Positions 48,730 through 61,221 of a DNA stretch of 64,000 nucleotides are shown one piece after another. This DNA is from Corylus avellana. Its lineage: Eukaryota; Streptophyta; Magnoliopsida; Fagales; Betulaceae. The stretch covers positions 27,977,093-28,041,092 of the forward strand of contig NC_081542.1 in NCBI RefSeq assembly GCF_901000735.1, read 5' to 3'. The position numbers and the translations under genes are program-made. The notes beneath the pieces were generated by a model. That model did not search any database, had not been told where the DNA came from, and was given only the letters and a program-made list of their open reading frames with translations. Positions within the stretch are counted from its first letter, which is position 1, and every line of letters begins with the position of its first letter.

Positions 48730-50573
48730 CACCTCGTCTCTGGGCTGTTAAGTGAGCGAAGCGTCTCGCAAGCAAGCTCGGGCTCGGCTCGCATAAGCTC
48801 GGCTCGTGCTCGACTCGAATATTAAATGAAGCACTTCGTGAACACAAATCCTAGCTCGAATATTAAACGAAGCAAGCTCGGCTCGACTCGGCTAACTCGT
48901 GAGCTCGGCTTGTATAAGTCTCGCCTCGCTTATTAAGCTCGGCTGGTATATTTTTTATTAAGTAACAAATAACAATATATAATCAACATTACTCATTTAC
49001 TCAATAATAACAAATATACTATATACCTTTGTTTTTTTTTTGTTATTTATGTATATGTGTGTATATATATTATATATATAATATATGTATATATTAATAT
49101 AAAAACATATAAGAAATATATATATATTATCATTAATCATTTTATTATATGATATAATCATATAGTACAACCGCACAAGTTATTGTGTCATTTAATACAA
49201 ATATTATAATTGGATAGTTTATACTTTGGAAATTGGAATCGTATATATCACATAATCATTAATCATTATATAATCATATGGTATATCTGCATAAATTATT
49301 GTGTTATTTAATCAATACATTATAATTATATACTTTATTCTTATAAAACATATATGATGTATCACATGATCTTAGATCTAAGTTAATATTAATATTAATA
49401 TTAATTGTGAGATAATATGATCATAAAATTTAAGTATGAGTGTACGACCATTAGATCATATGAATTTATTACTTAGAGTTTGAGTATTACTATTAGATTA
49501 AATGATTAATAATTAAGTAACTGATGTGTTTCTTATAATTTATACATTATAATTACAATTTACGGTAAGTAAAAACTTAACAATTTAAATTTAAATCATA
49601 TATCATGAATCGTGATAATGAGAACATATAATATAAGTATATAAGTTATAACAATTAACATTGACCCATTACCCATATAAATTAGATAATGATACAATTA
49701 TATAACCATATAAGTATATAAATGTTTACATATAAGATACAATATATATTAATATTGACATTATATAATTGACCCGTGTTAAACATTAACATTTTAACAT
49801 ATTAACTAAATAATACTATATGTAATATGATAATAGTGATTAGTGTGTGCGAGTGTGTGACATAAAGCGTTTTATGTTGTAATTTAAAAAATACTTAATC
49901 TAAAATAAGAAGAAAAAAAAAATACGCGATTGAAAAAAACACAATTTTTAAAATATTATTAAAATTGAAATAACAAACTGACCCTAAATAATACTACATA
50001 ACACAGTTTTTATTCCTAATTTCTAAATTTTGAATTTTTTATTGAATTTAATAATTTACTTGAATTTGAATTTGATCTATGGTATATAAGTGTAATCGTA
50101 GCTGTCCAAAATGTTTTGATGATCAAATAACCGTTGGATGATATTAATGGATGGCAACTATCAAGCATTTACTAAAAAGAATATATATGGTGTAACAGAG
50201 ACACCGTAAACTTGCTTTGTTTGATCTAATCTGACGAGTAATATTAAATGTTGAAAACGTATATATGATCAATGGATCATATTAAACAAGCACACCAGAT
50301 CTAAGTAGACACAGCCACATGGGATAAGTTTTTGGTAAAACGAATCCAACCGTTAATATTTAAAATTTAATTATTTTTCCAAATCCAACGGTTGTAAATT
50401 AGAGAACCCAAATTTAACCTAAATCTATCAGATCTCTCCATTCTCTCGACAGGTCTCTCCATTCTCTCGACTCTCCTCTCACAGACTCTCCACCATCCTC
50501 CTCGCCTCCTTTCTCTGTTGCCGCTCCTACCACTCTCCCAGTGCCCCCAACAGCATCCACCACCACCACCGCA

Positions 50574-50711
50574 CACCTCGACGCCTGGCTGAAGCTGAAC
50601 GGCTCGTGCCCGGTTTCCAGGAACTTGCCGCTGCCAACCCCGCTGTCCACGCCGCTCTCGGAGGACGTTTCACTCTCGCAGTACGCCGCAGATCGGAGGC
50701 GGAGGAGGTGA
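50574..50711 (+). pseudogene. RING-H2 E3 ligase C-terminal fragment (ATL-like)
   Basis: One frame reads HLDAWLKLNGSCPVSRNLPL, then PTPLSTPLSEDV...YAADRRRRR and a stop at 50709-50711. This matches the end of an ATL-type RING-H2 finger and the conserved tail of that subfamily. The final zinc ligand of the finger (CPVC) is changed to CPVS. The first half of the finger is absent and the upstream C-rich DNA has no matching frame. It appears captured inside the insertion upstream of eIF6. Confidence 0.7.
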
Positions 50712-50789
50712 TAAGATTTGTGGGTTTTTCTTTTCTTTTTGGGTTATTTTTTCTCCGTTTCTTCTTGGGTGGTGGGTGGTTTGGGGTTT

Positions 50790-51030
50790 TGCCGTTTGAT
50801 GTGTTTGTTTGGTTGCCCAGAAAATATTGGGCGGATTTCTTAAAGTTAGGCTAATTTTATGGTTGGGATCAATTTTGGGTGGGTCGAGATTCCTTGCCGT
50901 TTGATGTGTTTGTTTGGTTGCCCAGAAAATATTGGGCGAATTTCTTAAAGTTAGGCTAATTTTATGGTTGGGACCAATTTTGTTTGGTTGCCCAGAAAAT
51001 ATTGGGCGGATTTCTTAAAGTTAGGCTTAA
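50790..51030 (+). repeat. Triplicated segment downstream of the RING fragment
   Basis: ggttgcccagaaaatattgg...ttcttaaagttaggct occurs three times, starting near 50811, 50918 and 50986; the first two copies also share the preceding gccgtttgatgtgtttgttt. The last copy runs into a poly-A of about 16. Confidence 0.85.
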
Positions 51031-51350
51031 ATTACCAAAAAAAAAAAAAAAAGTAGACGAGCTCGAGCTCGAAATGGGTAACTAGTTCGATCTCGAGCTC
51101 GAACAGCAAAGTCAGGCTCGACTCGAGCCTGGCCCAAAAATAAAAGAGCCGAGCCTGGACAGCCAAAGCTCGCCCAAGCTCGGCTCGTTTACACCCCGTC
51201 ACCTCGTTTCTGGCAACGAGTAACCCATTCAACCTCTTTTAGTTGCAGATAAACAACAATTATTTACGTATTTCCCTCCCTTTTTTTTTGTTTTTTGTTT
51301 TTTTTTTAATTGTAGATAAAGTTGGCAGATATCTGATTTGAAGTTTGATC

Positions 51351-54300
51351 ATGGCGACTAGTAAGTTTTCTGCTATTCATGGAGAAAATTATTGAAATTT
51401 CTCTTTGTATTATTTATTAGTTTAGTTATTTACAATTACGAGAGAGAGGATGAATTGAATTGAATAGAATATGTAAATACATAAATACAGGACTTCAGTT
51501 TGAGAACTCGTGCGAGGTGGGTGTGTTCTCAAAGCTCACCAATGCTTACTGTTTAGTTGCTATTGGTGGTTCCGAAAATTTCTACAGGTTTCCTGTACTT
51601 TCGTTTCTTTTTCTCTTTCTAATTTCTAATTTTTTACTTCTTATTATTATTACTGTTTACTCCTCTTTTGATCTATTTATTTATTCGTTGTACAATGAAT
51701 TCAATGCAAATGCACGTCTTTTGCCTTTACAGTACGTTTGAGTCGGAGTTAGCAGATGCTATCCCTATTGTTAAGACCTCCATTGGCGGTACTCGCATTA
51801 TTGGACGCCTTTGTGCTGGTACTAATACCCTTTTTCTTGATTTTACTATTTTTCTTTTCTTTTATGGTATTATTTTGCTGTTAGAGAAAGATAGATAGCT
51901 GCAGAAAACCTTCATATCACTTTGCTTTCAATTGCCATTTGCAGGAAACAAAAACGGGCTTCTCGTTCCTCACACCACGACTGACCAAGGTTTGTATCAT
52001 TTTAATTTGTTTCTCATGTTACAAATCATTATCTAAGTTGCACCTGATTATTGGTAATGTTTGCCAATAACTTGGAGTGGGTCATGTATTTGTCTGTTGC
52101 TCTTGCTTCTCTCTTCTTCTTCCATGTAAATTCATAGTTTGAAAGTTTGTCATCCTAATTGAGCTAAAGTTGCTAAGTGATCATGATAAATTGAAGTAAA
52201 ATGTTTAAGCTTTTTTTTTTGCCAAAATATTCTGCAACTTAATATGATGGTTTTTTGATTCATGTACTTCACTGCTTCTGTTTTATTTGGCTTGAAGATG
52301 TGTTATATCATCTTCTGATTTTGTGGAGGAAATGCTATTGGCCTTGATTTAAACTGAAAAAATGCAGTGTGTTTGATGGAGACTATTAAAGTTAAAATTG
52401 GATGTTCTATGAAGTTTCTCAGACAGTATAAGGTTTTTCTTGAGAGCAATTCTGTAACTTTGGCTAAAGGGAGGGAAATACATAAGATTATAACTTTAAT
52501 TTATTCATGTGCACTGGTGATGCTAATAAGAGGATGAAGTGGTATTGGCAATGTGTGAATAGTGTGAACATGGAATGATGAGCTTTGTATAGTTTTTCTT
52601 TGTTTTTCTGCTTGAACCATGAAAAAGAAATTTTCATGTGTCATAAACATATGGATCTCAGGTTAAATTATATAGAAACATTTTCTTGTAAATTCATTAA
52701 CAATGGGAAAGAAACTTGTAACTCATCGTAATAATTACAATAAATGGTGCTGTTCAATTCTCCAATTGTACCTCGGAGACATGAGGATGGTCTCCAACAG
52801 TTCATGTCCTTCTTTAAGCTGCATGTATCATATTTAATGATATCTTGGACTCTGCATGAGTGGTCCTTCAATCTCCTAGTATTTGGAATATCTATTGTTA
52901 TGCTCGACAGTGCCTTAAGTTTTGGGGCCAGCATAATTGATCATTTATCTGTTTATTAAGGAAAAAAAAAAGTAGTGAAAAAAGAAACTTTCTCATTTTT
53001 TCTTGATTGCTTATTATAAATTCCATTGGAGGTGTAATTACTACAGATCTCATTGTATTTTTCGATATGCACAAGCAATTTATCTACCGACTGACTTACT
53101 GAGGTCTTATTGTTTTGTGGCTATTGCTGCAGAACTTCAGCACTTGAGAAACAGTCTACCGGATCAAGTAGTTGTTCAGCGCATTGATGAGAGGCTTTCT
53201 GCTCTGGGAAATTGTATAGCGTGCAACGACCACGTTGCTCTCGCGCATACAGATCTTGATAGGGTATCATTGTCTTATATTTAGAGCTGATAATTTTGTA
53301 ATTTCTGACTTACAGCCCAATCTGAAAAAGAGGCTTTGTGATTGCATTCATTTCATGAACCTCTCCTCCCCCTCCCTCCCCCTTTTCTTGTCTTCATATG
53401 TTAATCTCCCTTGCCAAAGTGTTCTTAGAAATTTTGAGCAAGTGACCATAAGTTATCTTTGCATAGACAAACAAACGGAAAATCCAACAGGTTGTAAACC
53501 TTAGATACCCTTTGCTTTCCTTTGTTCTGTTTCTGATCAAATTATCTATTGAGAGGTGCTTGATTCTTAAATGACAATTTTGGAAAATTTCTCTGAAAAG
53601 CATACAGAATAGATAACATCAAGTGTATTGTAAACTGCGATTAGTTTTATTGCTTTCATTGGTTGTTATAAATCTGTCGAAGTTTGAGGAGGTGATGCAT
53701 AAGGTTCCTTTGTAGAGGCAACTAAAGTAATTGGATAATATGAAAGAATATGTGGAGTTGAACCCTTAGATACATGCTCATTTTTCCTTGAAGATACCCT
53801 AAAAGGTGCCTTGAGAATTTTAATGGGGCAAGGTTTGTTGTGGAAGTTTAGATCCTCTTAGCAACAATTTGGTATAGAATTGTTTAGCATTCATTTTTGT
53901 TGGATGGTTGGATTTGGGTTGTTATATCTTAGAATCTTTTAGCAGGTATATTTTGGTTGTATGATTACCAAGGGTTTAGTTATGTGAGCTAGTAGTGTCT
54001 TTTGTTAAGAAGCAAGCAATTCTGGGTATTGTAATTTTCTTTTGAGAAGCACAGCTGATGCACCATTCCTTCCACTGAAATCTTGCTCCTTTTTCAGCTG
54101 GCACCATTAACCTTGTCAACTTGGAAGTTGGTAAATTATTCAGAATGAATTTGTTTTATTTTTGCGCAGGAAACTGAGGAGATGATCGCTGACGTACTGG
54201 GAGTAGAAGTTTTTAGGCAGACAATTGCTGGTAATATTCTTGTGGGCAGCTACTGTGCTTTCTCTAACAGAGGTGGTTTGGTAAGTAAAAATAAATGGCT

Positions 54301-54628
54301 CTCCTCGAAATGGTGTTTATTGAGGCATCATCCGCTTACTAGTGTCTTCATCAAACACTTGTTGTTGCAGGTCCATCCCCATACTTCCATTGAAGACTTG
54401 GATGAACTTTCAACACTTCTCCAGGTCCCTCTGGTGGCTGGGAGTGTGAACCGTGGTAGTGAAGTGATAGCTGCTGGGATGACAGTGAACGATTGGACAG
54501 CATTCTGTGGTTCAGATACCACAGCAACAGAACTCTCTGTCATTGAGAGCGTTTTCAAATTGAGGGAAGCCCAGCCTAGTGCAATCGTGGATGAGATGAG
54601 GAAATCATTAATTGACAGCTACGTTTGA
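51351..54628 (+). CDS. EIF6: Eukaryotic translation initiation factor 6 (eIF6)
   Basis: eIF6 binds the 60S ribosomal subunit, blocks premature joining to 40S and is needed for 60S maturation. Exons are 51351-51360, 51491-51587, 51733-51818, 51945-51989, 53133-53263, 54170-54280 and 54371-54628; phases close to give 245 residues, the family length. The first coding exon is only ten bases (ATG GCG ACT A). The repeated pentein-fold motifs are visible: [98 protein letters not shown] and [20 protein letters not shown]. No damage is visible. Its upstream region is separated from a leader-like stretch by the insertion ending at 51199. Confidence 0.97.
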
Positions 54629-56227
54629 GGCTTGAAGCACGTACATGTTAATTTTGACTTGTTTGGCAGTTATAATTTATTCTGTTTTCCTGACGTTTCG
54701 ATCAAGAAGCATGAATTTTGGAATTCTTTCTTTCAATGGTACGAAAGAATGAATTAATTGTATCTGTTAATCTGACAGACAAACACCTCCTACCTCTGTA
54801 AATGCTTGTTTGAATCATCGGATGCTCGCCCAAGTTGGGCAGTTTTGTCGCCTATCGAGAGAGATCATTGCTCATTAGTGATGGGTATTGCTGGCCAGCA
54901 GCGTTCACCTGGATGTTCCCTAGTGCTAGGAAATGACTTCTACTCAACTCAACTCAACATATTTTTAAGTGTTCATCTCTTAAGTGTTTCTTTTTCTTCT
55001 TTTGTTTTTCTTTTAAAAAACAAGTGGATGTGAATGTGCCATATAAACAAAAATGTTTGAAGATTGTGAATGCTGATTATGGATTTTCCATATGTTATGA
55101 TTTATGATACATGTTTTGATGTGACATGCTGCCAATTTCATTTATCAGATGACCACATGTACTATATGCGATAAATATTTTGTAATTGTAAAATCGACAC
55201 AAGCTTGTCTTAAGAATTTAACCCTTGCAAGATTAATTTACTCATTTCACATTGATTGAAGTTCAGTGTTTTAAATACTTTTTATTTTTATGTTTTTTTC
55301 AAGTGATTTGACATAAAAAATAGCCAAGAATAATAGCATTAGCCTCCAAGTATTGAACTTGCTTCTGATTCTATAGAAGCTACAACCGTCACAACCTTAA
55401 ACAACACCACATTTAACTAAACTAGGGATTCATTTTCCGCCATTTATGCAACCTTGTCACTTAACACTCAACAATAGTAAATTGTTTTAAGTATTTCAGA
55501 AAAAAAAAAAAAAAACCGTAAATTTTTTTAAGCGAGTACGAGTTCACAATTGCTCCCATAACAGACGAGAGGTTTCAAACAACAGATGGAAAATGAGTAC
55601 AAGCATGGATCCAAAATTTTCAGGGCATTCAAGTCAAGCCACTCACCTTTTCTATGCCTTCAATAGATGAACTCTTCTGCTTCAAAGTAGCTGAGACAGT
55701 TCACCCTGTAGCACCACCTCCAGGAAGAAGTTTTGGATTTTATTTTTTATTTTTATTATGTTCCTTGTTACAGACATGGCATCCTGTAATAGAAATAGAC
55801 TTCAGAACACATCATTAAGTAGCTGCAAGTTCTTTCCACTTCGTTCAAGAGATCCTTACTGGCACCTCTTAAAAGCTTTTGGATCTTTGCAGTCAACAAT
55901 GAATGCAAAAAATTCGTCCCCCACCAATTTTCTTCACTTGAAACAGCCCAGCTCCAGTACCAACAACAGACTCATGCCTGGGCTATTCTATCATTGTCTG
56001 ATTGCACTGATTCCATGCTTGCACAGATAATGGCATGCCAAATCACTAAGACCCTTCTCTGTGATTACTAAGTGTGGTTTGAACATCACTATCTGATCAT
56101 AATGACCTCCCAATCCTCTTCTCTAACCAGTTCCAGCATTTGTTTGGTTTTCAAGAAGAATGATGCGTGGGTTGACAATCTGCTACTACATCTTTGTTAA
56201 TCATAACTCCATTAACAACTCTTGAAT
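54629..56227. other. Intergenic DNA, no gene recognised
   Basis: This includes the eIF6 3' UTR at its start. Between 55600 and 56050 both strands have moderately GC-rich, exon-like stretches but no family was recognised. An A run lies at 55500-55515. Confidence 0.5.
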
Positions 56228-57260
56228 CAGTGGCGGAGCCAGATAATTGTTATTGTAGGGGCCCAACTAAAAATATGATAAACATAATTTGAAATAAAAA
56301 TTGAGTAATTTATCACACAATATATGTATCACAAGAAAAGATATCTGTAAAATTTCATAGATATGTGCTAAAATTAATATATTAGAAATGTAATATGTCG
56401 GCACTAGTACAAAAAGAGAAATACAAAAAGCGTCTAGAACTACAATTTTTAGTCTCTTAGAAAAACAAAATCATTAAGTATCGAATCTAAATTGAAGCTT
56501 TCAGCAATTTCCCTTTCAATATAGATAACTAAACTGTTGCAATAAAATCATCTTCCATTTTGTTGCGAAGTCTTGTTTTAACAATTTTCATAGCTAAAAA
56601 TGCTTATTCGGTAGTTGCTGTAGACACGGTAAGAGTAAAAAAAATACAAATCAATCTATCAATAAGATAGTATGCTTTTGATTTTTTTTGTCTTTGCTAA
56701 TCCTTGACATAATTCTACATTGAAAAACAAATTTTGTAGTGTCGGATCATTAAGTACATCAAATTCAAAATACCTCAACTGATTTTTCAAATTAATTTTC
56801 TCCTGCTCAGAAAAATCAAAAGGATAATACTTCTCCGTAAGACTACATATATCGCCAATTTTAACGGATTTATAAGCATTCTTTGGATTCAAAGTTGAGC
56901 TAACTGTCAAAAGTTTCATCGTCTTTTCACCAAACCTACTATCAAGTTCTTGCAATTGAAAGTCTATAGTAGTATTGAATATGTCAAAATGATAATGATG
57001 CTCTACTATAATGTGATTCCTTTGATTATAACCTCGGCCTTCAATATAATGAGCACTCAAATCTGGAATGTCAAGTTTCTTGGAGAAAGAGATGACGTTT
57101 TCAAGCAAATTATCCAAATTATCATCTCTTAACTTTTGGAAAAGTTCTTTTGTAATAGAAACTAAATGAATAGCATTCAAAATGTCTTGATATTTTTGTT
57201 GCAAAGCTTGACAAAGAACATCAGTAATGCTCATGATTTCTTTCATTAAATATAAAAGAA

Positions 57261-57750
57261 GGGTTAAATTCACTTTACTCCCCTGAAGTTTCAGGAGTTT
57301 TTCAATTCGAACCACAATGTTTAAAAATTGGCAATGTATCCCTCTAATGTTTCAAAAATTTTTAATTTGGACCATCCGTTACTAATTTTCTTCTAATTAG
57401 ACGGAAATCATCCCACGTGCGTCTCATGTGAGATTTTGATGCCCTCTATTCCAATTTTATCATCAATAAAACTTATGAAATTACATAGTTACCTTCATTA
57501 AAACCTATGAAATTGAGGATAAGTACATAATTTCATAGGTTTTAATGAGAGCAAAATTAGAATAGAGGGCATCAAAATCCCACGCGAAACGCTCGTGGGA
57601 TGATTTCTGTCTAATTAGACGAAAATTAGTAACAGACAGTTTGAATTGACAAATTTTAAAACATTAGGGGGGGTACATTGCCAATTTTTAAACATTGTGG
57701 TTCGAATTAAAAAACTCCTGAAATTTCAGGGGGTAAAGTGAATTTTTGCC
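57261..57750. mobile_element. Mutator-type foldback MITE inside the hAT pseudogene
   Basis: The 490 bases form one long inverted repeat with arms of about 230 bases, beginning gggttaaattcactttac and ending gtaaagtgaatttttgcc. Nine-base flanks ataaaagaa (57252-57260) and ataaaataa (57751-57759) match at eight positions, the duplication length of Mutator elements. Removing the element restores the transposase frame around SFEIIFIL|YLMKEIM, which fixes the insertion point. Confidence 0.88.
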
Positions 57751-58109
57751 ATAAAATAAATATGATTTCAAAGGATATATGCATTTTATAAGCATTATTT
57801 GCATCTCTTTATTGAGAGTAAGCGCTTCATTCTCTTCTAATATTTTCAAGCACTTTACAAGTAGCATCAAACATCCTTATTAGGCTACAAATAGAATTAA
57901 AATGAGAAACCCAATGAGAATCACCAACTAGCTTCAAAGTGCCAATTTGGTTAGCCCTTTTTCCAGTTTTAAGTTCACCAATAGGTCCAATATATGCAAT
58001 TTGTGTTGCATGAGAAGCTTGTAACTAGTTCATCATGACATTTACATGAACCGTCAACCACATTGATAATGAAATTCAAATTTGTGAAGAACTCATGAAC
58101 AAAAATCAC

Positions 58110-60081
58110 TGTAATACTTGGATAAAACACTAGTTTTAAAAGGCTAACAAATTATTACAAGGCAACATAAAACATAGTTTTATAACCCCAAAACCTAAAC
58201 CCCTTATGAGTAGTCCAACTCCTTCAGCTCTTTTAAGCAAAACCCAAGACACTCACTCTCTGACCAAACGTACGCTAGGGGGACCACCCGAATGTATGCT
58301 CTTGACCTAAGTGCGAGCGTACGCTAGGGGGACCACCATGAGCGTTCATTGACCAGTTTTTGAACCATTAGGTAATACGCAAACGTACGCTTGAACCCTT
58401 TTATCCATTGTGTAATAGTATACGAATGTTTGCCCCTATAGTATTCGAACGTTTGCTCACAACTCTAAAGAGTAATTTTAACTCATTCTCCACATTTTCA
58501 GAAGAGAGCACGCCCCAAGCCCTTATATAAATCCTTCCCTTCGACCCTCAGCCCCTTCTCACACCAAGAAACCCTAACCCTAGAGTGAGGAGTGATTTTG
58601 AAGAGAACATACGCTCTTGACCTTTACCTTTGCCTTCATGTTGTTATTACTGTTTTTTTAGTATTACAAGTTTTAAAGATGTTTTGACAAATTCTTGCAC
58701 CAATTTGATTTCTTTAAAGTTTGCATGTTAGCATGTTTTGTACTTTGCATGTGTCCATTAGGAGTCTAGAATAAGATGTACCATACCCTAAAAGCATAGA
58801 ACCATGTTTGGAGCTTCTAGCCGAGAGTTTTCACTCTCTGGCCGAACGGTAGCCCACGGGCCCAAGCGTTCGCCTAAAGAGCACAACACACGCCCAGAAA
58901 CCCGAATGCGCAGGCTTAAGGTTTCGTCGATCCCCTTTCTAACGATAGAACTTATTGTGTCTCTCGGAGAGCTCTCTAGTACTGCATATAACGATGTGTC
59001 GTATTTTGTTATAGTAAGGATTTGTGATGTTAGAAGACTCAAGCGAGCGCACGAGGTAAGTAAACACTTACGACTGTTTTCCTTCAAAACGTGCGATATA
59101 TCAGCTGACTGAACATGCATATGATATGAGCATGCCTATATTTTTGTATAACATGGTAACTGTCTTAATAACTGGTTGATAAGATGCATCGTATGACATG
59201 GTACACCAGTACGTTCGGTATAATGGCTATGTGCTTACTATATAAACTTGATTCTATGGTCAAATGTGTGTGTGTGTGTGTGTGGATGTGATATATGAGC
59301 CTTTGATACAATGGTTATTTCATAATCGACGCAGCCTTAACTAGCAGGTCACTATAGGACGTACATTATTAGTAGCGTGGGCTATCCAAGGTCGGACTTG
59401 ATCGGGCTACTAGTGTTATGGACAGTAGCGTACAATGGTCGGGGTATCAACATTATATTACAAGCCCCTCGGGACAGAGCCAACCCTACTGAGAATGGGT
59501 AATATCTCGGGTAGATCATATATGATAATTATGACGTAATAAAGCATTAGTTTTCTTCATTAAAACACTTAGGCAATTGCTGCTAGTAGTACACCTCTTT
59601 CTTTCAACAAAACAATATTTTTATGGTATATTAACAGAGACAACACCTCTCTCAAATCTTTGTCAAACTGCATGTTTTTTTTTTATTGCACAATAATAAC
59701 TAGCTCATGTCGTACCCAATTGTAAGATTTACTTGCTAAGTCTTTAGACTTATGTTGTTATTATATCTTGTAGGAAACCTCTTCCGGGTAAGAGAGGGGT
59801 GACAAGGTTCGTACTACGGAATTGTTTAAGATAGAGATTTTCACATTGTTACCAGATTTGATCAACTTATTATTTCAACTAGTTGCTTCGTGTCTGAATT
59901 TTGAGGATAATATATGCTTCTTTTATGGTTATTAGAATACTCAAATTTATCTCGCATTCCTATACATTAACTCTGATAATGTTTAGTGGGGCAGTTTCCC
60001 AGTTAACTACTAGTTAGCTATATTAGGGTAATTGTCAGTAACCCTACTAGACTGGTCAAGGCCAGATTTGGGGGCGTTACA
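58110..60081 (+). mobile_element. Solo-LTR-like Gypsy block inside the hAT pseudogene
   Basis: It starts TGTAATACTTGG and ends GGGGCGTTACA, so it has TGTAA/TTACA ends, and is 1972 bases long without coding domains. The middle carries phrases common in long Gypsy LTRs (ctactgagaatgggtaatat, aagagaggggtgacaaggtt). The transposase frame reads across it (SRDAAV on one side, VIFVHEFF on the other). A clean 5-base duplication is not visible, so the call rests on ends and context. A (TG)n tract lies near 59266-59283. Confidence 0.6.
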
Positions 60082-60108
60082 GCCGCATCTCTAGATGTAA
60101 CAACTAAT

Positions 60109-61221
60109 TGATGAGTGCCAAATATTGTATATTTGGGACCCTTAACTTGTATTTGTTAAACCCTTAGCTTTGTTATTTTTTGATGTTTTTAGGTAGTTTT
60201 GGTGTTTTCCAGATTATTGAGAGAAAATTGTGGGTCTTTGGTGTGGAGATTACGAAGAAATTGAAGAAGTGCATCTCTGGAAGTGCGCTCGAGCGTAGGG
60301 AGACCGCGATCGAGCACACTCGTGCAATCACCCAGAGCCCTGACGCATGCTCGAGTACACTCGAGCACACCTAGTGTGCGATCCAGCGCACCCGCGCTGA
60401 TCTGGCAGCGCCAAAGCCCTAGTTTTTTATATTTATAGCATTCTTTACTTTTGTAACACACATTGGGAGGCGCCGTTTAGAGCAAAAAGTCGACCTATTG
60501 TCGTTCTTGAGCCCTTGATTCGTTTTTCTTTGTAAGTTTTAGGATTTTTATGATTTCAATTCATATAACTATGAGTTTTGTGATCATGAGAGGCTAAAAA
60601 CCTTCAATTAAGGTTGAAGATGATAAACAATCATGTTCTTGTCGTTTTATGTATACAATTCGATGTTTAATCAAATTGTTGTTCAAATTCAATTCAATTG
60701 CTTGATTAATTTCATTTGATTGAATGTTGTATCTTTTATTCATGCAAAGTTTTATATTCGTTGTGTTTCATCCCATCGAATGATTTGATTGAGACTTATA
60801 TCCATTGTGATTCGTATATCAAACAGATACAATGGAGGATTTGATCCTAATTAGATATTCGTTGTGATTCATTTAACGGTTGAATTCATCGAATGATTTA
60901 ATATGCATGTTTATGAATTTTGAACAATGTATAAAGCTTATTGTTTGTCGGTTGTAAGCATAAAATGCAAGAATATGTTGTTTGATTTGGTGAGGTGGAT
61001 TCGGAAAACCTTAGTGTTTTTCTATTAATTGTTTTTAATCATTTCAATTAGTTTATTTTATTTTACATGACACAATTTGAAATTGCGGAACTAGGTTAAA
61101 ATAGAGTTAGTTTAAATAGAAAATTAATTTTTGCAACACAACTCCATGTGGTTCGACCTCGCACTTGCACATGCTTTACTACACACGACTTGTGTGCTTG
61201 CAAGTTAATATAATTTGCACA
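60109..61221 (+). mobile_element. Second solo-LTR-like block inside the hAT pseudogene
   Basis: It begins tgatgagtgccaaatattgt and ends ataatttgcaca (TG...CA), is 1113 bases long and non-coding. The closing part (ccatgtggttcgacctcgca) is typical of plant Gypsy LTR ends. The transposase frame reads RLQLALV on one side and LVVTSRDAA on the other. The flanks aacta and cacta differ at one base, so the duplication is uncertain. Confidence 0.55.

Larger units (their letters stand above)
48738..51199. mobile_element. Non-autonomous hAT-like insertion upstream of eIF6
   Basis: The same word, tcacctcgt, occurs at 48729-48737 and at 51199-51207, and the next bases are also nearly identical (ctctggg and ttctggc), as expected of a target-site duplication. 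Arrays of gctcg/cgagc words lie inside both ends (48765-48955 and 51057-51190). The right end, ggctcgtttacacccc, is a common hAT-type terminus in dicots; a matching left terminus is not clear. The interior is AT-rich, with a RING gene fragment and a triplicated segment near the right. Confidence 0.55.

Noticed and set aside
55600..56050. Moderately GC-rich, exon-like stretch downstream of eIF6
   Set aside because: I could not build a frame with recognisable residues or splice sites on either strand, so no gene is called.
58788..59120. Overlapping open frames of about 100 codons on both strands
   Set aside because: They fall within the solo-LTR-like block, which is non-coding, and neither shows a domain.
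60173..60461. Open frames around gagcacactcg-rich words
   Set aside because: The region is part of the second LTR-like block; the words are repetitive and no protein family fits.
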